Of a stretch of DNA of 64,000 nt, positions 10,961-23,400 are shown in pieces (the first letter of the stretch is position 1; the number at the start of each line of letters is the position of its first letter). The position numbers and the translations under genes are program-made. The notes under the pieces were generated by a model that did no database searches, was not told the DNA's origin, and saw nothing but the letters and a program-made list of their open reading frames with translations. Source of the DNA: Ceriagrion tenellum (Eukaryota > Arthropoda > Insecta > Odonata > Coenagrionidae); the NCBI GenBank assembly GCA_963169105.1, contig OY720636.1, positions 120,484,188 through 120,548,187 on the forward strand. Direction: 5' to 3'.

Positions 10961-13900
10961 AAACTTACACTCCCAGAAATGTAATGATTTCATAGAAATT
11001 CAAACAGCAGAAACTTTTATGTGAAACCTTACTGCACACATGTGGATAGTCATTAGAAGTGTGAGTTCAAATTACTTCAGCAATTACTGTTTCCTGAGAT
11101 GTTATTTTTTCTGAAAAGTTATATCCACCTAAGTGTCTGTGGAGTTTCAGCCTTCTCCTTCTCTCAACTACATTCCTAACATACTATCCCAGATGTCTAT
11201 TTTCATACATCCCCTCTTATCTGCTTATATCTTTGTATTGATTAGTACGGGTAAATGTAGCTATATTAACCGTGAAAAATGATTGTGCTGCCATATGTTG
11301 TTTGGAAATATGAATTTCTGCCAATTTATTATTCATTTATTGTTAATGAAGTGTTCAAATCTGATGAATGATCATTGCTATTAAAATAACAAGATTAATG
11401 CATTAATGCTACTCATATTCATTGTGGCTTTTTATATGACATTTTTGGTAAAATTTGAGGGCAATTTGCACAAATGCTTTTCTTCTTTGTTGACCTGTCT
11501 TACAATTTGTTACTGCCGCTAACAATGTCTTTATTTCTTTGGTAAATTTGAGACTTTATAAGCTTCACCTTGGTGACTCAAATGACGTTAGATCTTCTAA
11601 TTGCCATTAGAAAAACTGAAAATTGTGTGTATGAATTAACAAAAATGAATGTTCTCGTAGTGTGACTATTATGACAGTATTAATAATGCTAACTTGGTAG
11701 CTGTGAAATAACATAATACTCAATTCATTGCTTTGTTAGCATGAAATCTGATTAGTGCTGGCTAATTCACTTTGTTATAGAAAAACTGAATTTATTGTAA
11801 TATTTCTGTTGCCAGTAATACATAGTGTATTTCATTTATGATTATATAGGCTTAAACACTTAAGTGGATTTGTAATTAGAACTATAGAATTACCTTTTTG
11901 AGTTTGCATCTCCCTTCGTGGTACCACTCCCTTGCCCTCAAAAGACTGTTGCTGATAACACCTTGTGTATTTTTTTATTTTCATAGGCTTTAACCCCTTT
12001 GTTAGATATGTAGTTAGAATGGTAGAAAGTCCCTTATTATTTCATATTACCAGTAGTTAAATTCCTAACCTCCAACTTTTTGGCAGTGGCAGGCTGTTAT
12101 TTTTGCCACTATTTGTGCATTTTACCTTTTGTGTTTATTTGTGGCAGTAAATGTCGTGTGTCTGTTATTTATGTATTTCTCAGTCAAGGTACTTTCTACT
12201 TCATGTGAGGTCCATCCCCATCTACCATTCTTGATGATTGTAGGAGATAACGCGATTGTTTTTAATCTAACATTTTATTAAAAAGCACATGCATAAATAT
12301 CGAGCTACCACATTTCCATCATCGAGGAATGTAGTTGCAAACATCTGTGATGTGAACGACCATTATGAAAACTATCAGAAAAAGGTATTATAAATTATTT
12401 TTAACATTCAGAGTTACAGGGATGATAAAATTCTTATCATAAAGCAAGGTTTTAGATTTGATATTTGTTATGGATATTTGTTGATACTTGATTTTATTTA
12501 AAATCTTGGTGCTGTTATGATTAATTTATTCTCTGTTAAGAAGTTGCTCCAGATACAAAAATGTTGGTGCTTTGAGAAGTCTGCACTCCAATGTTTATGT
12601 ATCATATGATATAATTTTGTGAGGTGCACTTCTCTTTTACATAGTTCCCTTCAACAAGAGAAGAAGGAGACAAAAATATTTATTGAAAGTTACGTTTTCA
12701 GTCTTGGCAAAATCAGCCAGTGCTGAAGTCTTCTTTCGTGTTGGCCTCTCTTATTTACTGTTTCAATCTGTTATCTGTTTTGTGTGATGTGTTATTGTTC
12801 TCTAATCATTATATTGTATCTATATATTTTTGTGTACTAATGTCATTTAAGAAGAGTTCTGCCTAACAACTTCCTTATGAAGGAAATAGGTTTAATGACT
12901 TGTGTCTTCTGTGGATACAATAAGTTCATTTATTTCATAGAATTGGGTTTGTTAGGTAGATAAGGGCCACATATCTTTTTGAGTATGTATGGAGACTTAT
13001 TGTATATGCTTCAAACCTTTTGATGTATTAAATATGTTGGAAATATTTGCTTTACGATTTAATTGGAGCAATGTTCCATGTGTGCTGTGTATGCAATACT
13101 TTCCCTCCAGCAATATGATATTGATGTCTTTTGTAATGACACATAGATCATCTTGAAATCATTGAGCCCTTGATTTTTTACCCAATCTGTGCTTTGTCTC
13201 AAACTTGCTTTCATGGAATGGCTTTAATGGCATTAATGTCATGGTAGCCACATCTGATACTTACCATTGTTCTAATAGTTCAATAATTTCATTTCCTGGG
13301 TTCCTGAAGCTTGAACCTGTCTATTGGAAATTGTTGTTAAGATAAAAAATGAACTCCTTTGGGGCACATGGTGCGAGACCATGGAGTGGGCAGAGGCCCT
13401 GTCCCCACTCTTGGCAATGTTTCTTAGAGATGAAGATTTAACAGTGTGATTAGAAGTCAGCCAGCACTTGAGAGATATTTCATGCTTTGATTTAATTTAA
13501 GTATCTTGACCACAATTCTTGTGGAATCATATCTTAAGGATTACATGCTAAAAACTGCTAATGCTTCAAGAAACACCCTGAGTAATAACACTGGGTAGGT
13601 ATTTCCTGTGCATTGTAATCTGACTGCATTTAGGATGTAATAAAATGACTAGTGCAGTGCATACTCAGTTGACATTATCCTTGGAATGTCTACCAAAGAT
13701 GCAGGATCCCATATGTGCATCAGTTGAACTAAGCCCAAACATTTTCATTTAGATCACTTTACATGATGTATGGAATGGGGATTTTCAGTTTTTATGAGGA
13801 GGAAAACTGAAACCATTTTAGTAACCTCGATCTAGTTTCATTTTGTATTTAGTCTTTTAACTACTACAACCCCTTAAGCATTATGATGTTGAGAACTCAC

Positions 13901-15366
13901 AGTTCCTATTTCAATGTTTAGCACATGTAAAATTCATGTTCTTTTTAATGTTGAACGTTTCATCCTAACCATTTTTTCAAAACGAGGAAAAAAACGTTCC
14001 CATGGTTAAACTTTATAATGTGTTTAAAGCCACGTAGGTTCGAACGTTATCTAATGTTTGTGAGCTGGTGGGGAGTATTTGTTTGTTATTATTGTTTATC
14101 AAATTATGGCTTTCACTTTTGTTTTCAAAACTCCACTTCTGAGTCATTAACTGAGCACTTCCACATGACCTGTTCCTTCAAAGACCCTCCAGAGGTCAGA
14201 GTAAGAAGGCCCAGTGAGGAGGAAGAGAGATGAAAAGACCATTATTCAGTTTTGAATTTTGTATGTTCACAACTGAATAATAATTTTAATTCAAATTTTA
14301 TGACATTTTATATTCATCCATAAATATCAAGCTAATTATGTACACACAAAAAATTTGTGGCAACTCCTGGCTTATTTTCTAGTATGTACCAGGTTAGCAC
14401 TAATTTCTTACCATTCTCATTCAATGGTACACATATTTTTCAAAGTCTTCAAATATAGGACTTTTCTTTGATCTGTGAATGGGCCTGGTTCATACGGATG
14501 CTCTATTATGTACTGTCTTGCTATATTATCCTCCGAGCATGCTTTATACTTCCTAAGTTTTCATTCAACCTTACATTTTCAGGTTCAGCATATATCCTCA
14601 GCCTCATGTTTGAAAGGTAGTTTTTCCTCTCTCATCCACTTTTCAATGGTTTACATCTTTGTTCAAAGAAATGCACTGAAACACTTGTTTTTTCATATTC
14701 TACATTCATGTGCACAACCTCATGGTCAAGTCTTAATGTTAGCTCTTCTGTTCTACTTGTCCGTTGAGCTTCTCCCTTCAAGAGCTAAGCTGTATTCAAC
14801 AGGTGGATGTTCCACTTGCTGTACTTCTTTCAAAATCCCACCTCTTCTGTGCATTGTCATTTATTAGCTGTCCTTACTCTACTTTAAAGCCATTGATCAT
14901 GCTGGCTTCCTTTTATATTATGAATATCTCAAACAAAAATGACACACTCTGCAAACCTGATCTCTTTTTACATTTACTCTTTGTATATAGGTATGTAAAA
15001 ATAAGAGAAATATAGTCAATCGAAGAGCAATAAAATAATTTCTCGTTTCATTGCACTAACAAGATATCTAAGCAACGCGACATCCTTAGATGCATGCTTC
15101 CCGCATGACTTAAACGTTTGCAGGGTTGCATCCATTAGTAATGGCTGAAGGCCATCCACCACTTCAAGAGTTTCCATAAGGAAATTCTTGTGGGAGTTTT
15201 TGTTAATATTATGAGAGTTCAACCGTTGTTACTGCAAAAAAACTTCCAGGCATGGTGAGATTTGATAGATTAGACTTGATTTGTGGTTATTTACTCATAA
15301 CTTCTGAAGTAATTAGAAACCTTTTTAAGTTATTCTACTGAGGTTGACTTTTTAAGGATAAAAATT
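10961..15366. other. Intergenic region between convergent Pka-R2 and Tom70
   Basis: AT-rich sequence without a supported gene. Some of it may be extended 3' UTR of Pka-R2. The open frames at 14018-14233 and 14475-14867 lack recognisable domains. Confidence 0.5.
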
Positions 15367-15792
15367 AAGTTAGTTAAGGCAGTTAAAAAGTGAAAAACAA
15401 CATTTTGAAGGTAATGAAAAGTAACAGTGATATATTTATTTTTAATACCGGCCCAAATATCTGCCAGGGACAGTTTTAATCCAGGCACTGTAGACTAACA
15501 CCCACTGGAAGTTAGTTAAGGCAGTTAAAAAGTGAAAAACAACATTTTGAAGGTAATGAAAAGTAACAGTGATATATTTATTTTTAATACCGGCCCAAAT
15601 ATCTGCCAGGGACAGTTTTAATCCAGGCACTGTAGACTAACACCCACTGGAAGTTAGTTAAGGCAGTTAAAAAGTGAAAAACAACATTTTGAAGGTAATG
15701 AAAAGTAACAGTGATATATTTATTTTTAATACCGGCCCAAATATCTGCCAGGGACAGTTTTAATCCAGGCACTGTAGACTAACACCCACTGG
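15367..15792. repeat. Perfect tandem triplication, 142-bp unit
   Basis: Three copies at 15367-15508, 15509-15650 and 15651-15792, read as identical throughout. The unit contains a run GATATATTTATTTTTAATAC. Because 142 is not a multiple of three, the same short minus-strand frame starts anew in each copy; this is a product of the repeat, not a gene. Identity suggests very recent duplication, or an assembly artefact. Confidence 0.95.
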
Positions 15793-16395
15793 CAACATCA
15801 GGGTTGAGCCTGAAACTAGTCTGCAATCGAGAGCAAGACTTACATAAACTAATTGAGTCATTCATAAATCTGTACAGAGGAATCACGAGGTGATAATTTC
15901 TCTCTCCTAACTTTTGATGGCCTTGTAGTTTTCCATTAAAGAAGCTCTGCTTTTTAACCCTCAAATGACATTCCTCAATGTCTTCTGTTGATGCTCAGTA
16001 GCATTACCTAATATGATGCTGCCTGCATGTGCAATACTCCAGAGGAAAAATATTTACCTTGCATGGGACTTGGTAACACAATACCATACTTCCTTCTCTA
16101 ACTAAATAAGCTACCATGGCATCCCTATCCCCTGTGGTTTGAGAGCCAACTCCTGCATAAATCCCCCTCTCAGCCAGATGTCTAATTATCACATCATGTG
16201 CTTAACCTAATCAACCCACCAAGATGTCTTCTTTTTCTCTGACGATGTTCAAGGGTTCTTAAGGGCTGAAGCCCAAAAAAATCACTAGGGTAGATGGACA
16301 CTTCAGTAGCTTGACTGGGTGAAGATTTTCTCCATAAAAATAGAAGTAGTACTTTTTTAATCGCAGATGAAAAATTGTGCAATTATAAAAAATAT
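15793..16395. other. Intergenic sequence beyond the Tom70 3' end
   Basis: Several overlapping minus-strand open frames of about 60 codons occur here, but they are in different frames and match no family I know. A decayed retrocopy is possible but not shown. Confidence 0.35.
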
Positions 16396-17296
16396 AAACA
16401 GCAACTGAATAATTGGTTTTATTTAAAAATTCTATTTACACAATGCTTGACAGATGCAAGACAAATGTACTGCTGGCAGTTTTTCAGGCCAGAATACAGA
16501 GCTAAGAAATGCAATCGTTAATGCATATTTTAACCAGGCCCTTCTTTAAAAGATGCATATTTGTTGAGGCAGACATAGTCAAATCTCTGCATGAGAGCCT
16601 TAATAACTATACATAGATCTTGGGCATGTTGCAGGAGATCAACTGATATCTGCAAGAGCTTGCTTCCAGTTTTTTTATCCCTGATTCTGGAGGATGCCTT
16701 ATTGCATGTTAAAATGCCACACCCACTGCTTGAATGTGATCCTTTTACTCTTCTGGATATCTCATGACAGTGTAGCGAAGTGAATATTAAAAAATTCCTT
16801 TGGCATGGTTTCATCCATCACTTCCATAATAACTTTTTGGAAAATTCCTTACCTTTAAAATATTATTAAGAGCATACAAAAACAATGCTCTAAAAAGGAA
16901 TCCACGATTAGAAGACAACTACAATATTTACAAGTAACATACATAGTGTGTACAAATAAATCACCAACTTCCAATACCAATACCAAAGGACATAACATCA
17001 AAATGTCACTGGATGAGAATACATATTTAGAAACTGGACATGAAGTCAAAAGTTTCATTAATTCATGAAATTCTGATTACAGCCATTTCACCTCCTTTCA
17101 ATACTCAAAATTTATACATGCAAATAACAACCATATTGAACAGTCCTCACTATCCTCGTAAAAATTTCTCCTCAAAACAGATGATTTTTCCAGCTTCTAA
17201 CTGTCCACAGTGAAAAGAGGAGTAGTAGACTTCATTCAAGCATTTAACTGGTTCATTGAAAATATTGCATGATACTTGATTATATCTTCAACATGG
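16396..17296 (-). other. Tom70 3' untranslated region
   Basis: Sequence after the Tom70 stop, read on the minus strand. AATAAA occurs at 16423-16418 (minus), a plausible cleavage signal giving a 3' UTR near 0.9 kb. The open frames inside it, including 16530-16814, have no recognisable features. Confidence 0.5.
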
Positions 17297-17453
17297 CTAC
17301 TCTTTATCAGGCATTGGAATTTTGTACTTTTCCACCACAACAGCTTGAGCTTTGGCAGCATCCTTCAGAGAAAACAAGTGGGACATCTCCACATCAGTCT
17401 TCACAAGCTGAATTGCTTTGTCAAAAAGCTCTGCACCAGCCAGGAAGTTTCCC
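17297..17453 (-). CDS. Tom70: Tom70 exon 10: last helices and stop
   Basis: Acceptor TCTCTCAG. It encodes GAELFDKAIQLVKTDVEMSH and ends PMPDKE before TAG at 17299-17297. Confidence 0.93.
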
Positions 17454-20400
17454 CTGAGAGACCACGAGACAAACTCATTAGGATAGTAAATTCTGATAAG
17501 ATAGTTTCCAAAAAGTTTAGCAAGGAAATTTCACAATACCTTTGCACTTCAATTGTTCCTAATGTTTCATAGGCAAATTCACACTTGTCATCCATTTCCA
17601 GGGCTTTTCTGATATACTCAATAGCTTTATCAACATCACCTTTCCAATTCAACTGGAGGAGACCTTAGTAAATTAAAGCAATTTCTACATTAATTTAACC
17701 ATTAAAAATAAAGTCAATATATAACAGCACACATCCACAGAACACTATCCATCAATGGAAAAATATATTATTACTTAACAGCTGCATGTGCATTTATAAT
17801 GAATTCATGAATGCACCACATGTTTACACAGCAAAAATATTAGTTGAAAATAAGCTGAGATGATACCAATGCTTAAAAGAGAAAATGGTCTATCATCAAT
17901 ATTTCAGTCACCAGGCGACCATTGATAAGGAGATAGCTTGTCTGGCAAGAAGATATCAACACATGAGCATAATTGCTAATCAAGAGGACTTTCACACTGA
18001 TGGAAAGGTGGACATTGGGAGATCAACTCGGGAAGGATAAGATGAGATAGGAGGAGCAGCAGAAAAAATGACAAGTTTTAAAATTATTTCTTGATGGCCT
18101 TGAAATATTAAAACTGTCAAAATGGTTAATGATTCAGTCAAGATTTCCAAGGACCAAGCATTTTAATTCAGTGAATACATAATGTACACGCAAGTACTTA
18201 TCAAGAGTTTTTTCTTTTGAGATTAATTGAAACTTACCTCTGTGGACAAAGAGAGCAGCATTTTCTGGATCAATTTCAATGGCCTTCTTGTAATAACTGT
18301 CAGCTTTCTCATATTCCTGCTGCTCATTTAGCACCTAAGACAAGACAAACATTAAGATTCTCTTTCAGGTAGATATATGTCAAGTGATAGGGTGTCTCCC
18401 ATTTAAAACAAATTTGGATACCTGAGCATACAATGTACAGCACTCTGAGCACTTGGGGAACTTGCGAATAGCTTCTTCAAACTCTTCAATAGCCTTTTTG
18501 GCCTTCTCGATATTGTGCTCCATGCACGCATAACGATAGTCAGCATAGCACTTCTGCACATAAGCAATTGGGAACTCAGGACTAAGATCTACAGCTTTCT
18601 TGAAGTCTGCTTGTGCTTCAGCAGCTTTATCCATCAATAAGTAAACCTGAAAAAAAGGAAATAAATTAAAAATAAAATTTCATGACAGATAATTGTCAAT
18701 TTTATTAGGGACTCAAATGAGGGTCATTCACCAAGAAAAGTCAATAAGAAATAATATGACCTTCCACTTCAGAAATTATTTTTTAGTTTCCAATGTTGTT
18801 CCCTTCCAGCTTCCACCATAGTTTCCTACACATTTGGTCCAGTGGTGCTCCAATTTTTTAATCCTCGCTGAAAAGTGCCGAGAATCAAAACATTCAAAAG
18901 ACTCATCCACAGCTGCCATGAAATCTTGATACATACATACCAATCACTCCATTCCCTTTCGGGGTAGGCCTGAAATCTAGATTGGATGAGGCAGCAATAC
19001 AAACCTTAATTTGTGTAATTTGGCCACGGCAATGGCACATGTGAAATCATTCTCTGTAACGATGAAAGATGACTTTTTGCTCGTCTTCCTCCATTTTTCA
19101 CAACAAATGTCAGCAATATCATTTCAAATGGTCAACAAATAGTAAAATGTTGATGAATTCCAACTGAAACATAGTATTGGGTACTTTGAAGAAGATTATT
19201 AACGCTCAAAAGTCTGCTGCAGTGCCATCTCACATACATTTTCCTAACTTACTGAATTAACCTAATATAAGACAAAATTGAAGATATCTAAAACCTGAAA
19301 CCATCAAACACCTTGAAGAATGCTTACTCTAACTGAAGGACACAAAATTTTCCATCCTACAAAACGGCCTGAAGTCAAGAAGGCACAGCATTATGCAGAG
19401 GAATTTCAGAAGAAATGGCCTAAGATATTGGCCACATCGGAGCTGATGGGACCAACATGGTTACTTTTAGAGACTTTCTTAAATTAACCTTAGTACATAG
19501 ATGAATTTTGAAGAATCAGAGTGAGACGTCAAAGGGATGATAATGGAGGGAAGCCTAATCAGAACAAGTTTAGGACACACTTGTACTGATATTAACCCTA
19601 AGTAAATATTAATTCCTATAATTCCTACGTATTACTGGCCCCTGGTTTTTAAAATATCATGTATTGTTTTCACAATCACCAAAAAGCTAAAGCTAATGCA
19701 GTCAACATCTTAAATGAAAAAATTTACCAAATAAATGCCTCAATTGATCTGCCAAAAAATATAAAAGTGAACATGACAGTCAAGTTAAAAAAGTATCAAC
19801 TGCACTTCTAATTAAAGATAAGCTGGAACAACCCTATACGTGTTTGGAACAAAGTTTCCTTCACATTTCTATTAGTAGTGATGGCAAGACAGCAGCTTGA
19901 TTGAAGGCCATCGACAATTGAAGTCATTCACCTTTTATAGATTGGTAGGCTGGACAGAATGATAAGTTTGTGGAATGGAAGAATGGAGGATAGAAATCTT
20001 GTTTCAGCATTACACTATTCTTAATTATAGGTACCTGAAGGATCCCAAATTAACATACTAATCAGATGGAGTACTGCAGCTCTAATACTCTTCACATAGC
20101 ACTCGAAAAGGGATCTGGCATTTAATGAAAAATCTCCACCACTGTCAACATTTGATTCCTAGCTCTAAGGGTTGGAGGTTCTAGCCATTGCATCATTACA
20201 ATCCCCACCTTCTTCATGGTATTAAATCTGATACATACTAACAGCCGCTTGCTATTAATGCTCATCACTCATTCAGTAAAAAAAATCAGTCAAATATGTT
20301 TTATTCTCTTTCCTGCAGAAAACTATGATTTCCAAAAAGACCTACATCCAAAAATCACGAAGCTTGGGTTACAGAGAACTTCCCCAGAAGCTATTAATGG

Positions 20401-23400
20401 TCATGAATCTGGGACCTTAAATATTTATAAACAGGGGAAGTTCAATGTGAGAAATACATAAATCAAGAATTATAAATATATATCATGAAGGAAAACTCAA
20501 AAACTCACTTGACCACGATGGTGATATACATCTGAGATCTCCGGTTCTAGTTCAGCAGCTCTGTTGAAGTCCTCAAGTGCCTTTGAAGCATCATCCATCT
20601 GCATGTGAAGAGAGGCTCTTTTGATCAAGGCATTGACTCTTAACTGTGAATGGAAAGAGAGGCGTTACAATAATGCAACATTCTGCCATGGCTCAGCATA
20701 ATTGGGATGAAATTCTAAAAGTAGATATGGATTACGTTAAGTTTAACAAAAAATAAATTAAAGCATGTAGACGCTGCTTTTATACTGAATGAAAAAAGTA
20801 TTACACATTACATACCAAATAATCAGCACAATAGCTTTCTGCAAATAAGTGTTTTCCAAATCTCTATACTAATTAACAGCCAAGGATATGCCACAAATCA
20901 AAAAAAATCTTCAACCATGAGTTGATTGGAGTGGAGTAATGTTGAAACTCAGCCTCAACAATCATAATTGAAATAGATACGAACTGAGCATACTGAAAAG
21001 TTAGGAATAGAAGGAATGAACACAGACTTTGTATTTGGACCTCATAATAAGGGTTTTAGCAGAGAGTAAGCAGTCTCAAATTTGCCTAGTAAAGGTTTGC
21101 TTCACAAAAAATGTTTTTCCCTGTCGATGCAGAGATTAACAAAGTACAAGGCATAATAGGAAAAATGGTGATAGAAAGATACCCCAAGTGCCCCCTCCCC
21201 CAAGCCCATTGAAAGTAGCAATTGTCTCCAAAAATGATGACTCTAATCAGCCCTTTCTGATAATGAGGGTTAGAATCTCACAGCTGTGGGTTTTTTATCA
21301 CACTGGGTGAGTTTTTTCTATATTAAAAATGAGTTCATAGACAGAAAGGGCAGAATTCACACAACAAAAGGAAAACATTATTATGAAACAATTTTTCTGA
21401 GGGTTTGTAGAAAAAGCTGAGTACTTATAATAAAATAATTTTGTTTTGACGTCTGTCTCACACTTGCCTGATTACGCAATACAAGCAAGCAAGGCTTCAT
21501 AACTTACAATGTTTTCTAATGGAGGGTATTATGGCATGCATAGAGGTGACAGGACATGAATTCATAATGTGGAGGTTTTTTAGGATGGAGGTTCCTATGG
21601 GGAGGTTTCATTGATCTGTTTTCTCCAAAACATGAAAATCGGGATGATTTGAAGTTTTTTGAACATTTCACCTGGAGTATATATGAGTTTAAACTTTGAT
21701 GATAAAATTGCCACCTTTATGATATACCAGACGAATAAAAAAACTGCTTTCCATGCTACAACCCACCTTAACATCAGCATCCTCATTTTTGATCACTTGC
21801 TCTAAGTCTGCAAGTGCTACATTGTACTGGCCCCTCAACAGGAAAAATGTTGCTCGTAAGGAGAGAGCTTCCAGCTTATATTTTGAGTCCACTGAATTAA
21901 TTTCCTCAGAACAGGCTGGTATGATTTCTTCATACCTTTGACCCTGGAAGGCTTCAATTGCTAGCAGGAATCCACTGAGAATGGGATCAAATTACAATGA
22001 ATAGATCATATAAAACATTTTCTGTTTCCTGTAAATACGTGGATGAGCAAATTTCATCATCACCATAGAATATCCATGAAAATGAGCATTAACCTATCAC
22101 TAAAGGAAGATAGCAATTATTCCAAAGTAAAAAAAATCATCATTGATCCAGGAAAGTAATATTTATCGAGAGTAATTGATGGTGGCAAATTATATTTTGT
22201 ATTAGAAATTTTAACAGAGTTTGTCAAACAACCATCAGATAGGCACCATTAAACTTCCTCCATGAAGAAAATTTTTGAGCTGAAGAAGTTAGTGTCTTTT
22301 ATTGACTGGGTGAAATATAATTGAAAGCATTTACACATGGTTAAATGAAGCACAGAAACATTTTAATAATGGTGAATGGTGCATAGCACACAATCCTGAA
22401 AGGGAAAGGAATGATCATCAGGAGGATATTCATCTCTGCCAACTTAATTCTGAAAAATTGCTTACAAAAACTTCCCCACTCCAGCCACCATTATTCCATC
22501 AACTATATAGTAATAAATTACTTGCAATTAGAGACCATAAATTATATTTTGATAGTATAAATACAAATACCAACAAATAAGACAAATAATGATGGCTAAT
22601 AAAACTTAGGTGAGTAGTGTGAGGTGTCTCACTGATAAAGGACTTTATAACAACTGACAACGGATTTTATAACGACTGATAGCAATTTTACAGAATTGTT
22701 ATGCCATAAGTAGAACCTGAGCTAGTAAAGCAAATAGCTATCTCATATCAACATACCTTACTTTCAGCAAAATTTAGGAATTATTTATCAATTTAAGGGA
22801 CACCAAATACTTTATGGTAATGCCACTTAAACAAATTACAATTTAAAAATTTTGAAAATGAAGTAATAAAAGGTAACTTTAAAGATTATGTCCAAATAAA
22901 ATGTAATATTCACATAACAAAATTATGCATATTTAATGCCATACTAGAATTATTAGTAACCTCTAATTGAATGGCCAGTTCCCTTAAGATGAATCACTCC
23001 TATCCTTAAATATTGGTCCCTCACCTGGCCACAAAATAATGAAAAGTAATGAAATTAGGAGATAACTCCTTTGACCCGGATGGAAACCCGAGAATTCTAT
23101 CTCCATAGCATTCACCGGGAAAGCCTGAAATCTTTCATAATGAAATAAGGTTGAATAACAAAGGTATTACAATGATAATACATTTTTATAATGGTTCATC
23201 AGAATTTTATAAATTAATATGTAGTAGGCAGAACTTTCACTCCTCTGCTAGCCCGTCAATACAATCTCCTCAAGCACATCACTAATTTTATTCTTGTGAT
23301 TGCACCTCATTGTAATCCCTCACCATGAAACTCGCCCAGAAAAGAATTCTTTCCACTCATAGAATTCAGGACCTACATCACCACGGACAAATATCAGCCC

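Noticed and set aside
14475..14867. 130-codon plus-strand frame as a gene
   Set aside because: Cys/His/Ser-rich low-information translation with no family match, in an AT-rich intergenic region.
15442..15772. Two identical 62-codon minus-strand frames
   Set aside because: They are produced by the 142-bp tandem repeat and restart in each copy; no protein features.
15367..15792. Repeats considered as a CRISPR-like array
   Set aside because: The copies are directly joined with no spacers, in animal nuclear DNA.
16530..16814. 94-codon minus-strand frame as a separate gene
   Set aside because: It lies in the likely Tom70 3' UTR and has no recognisable domain or codon pattern.
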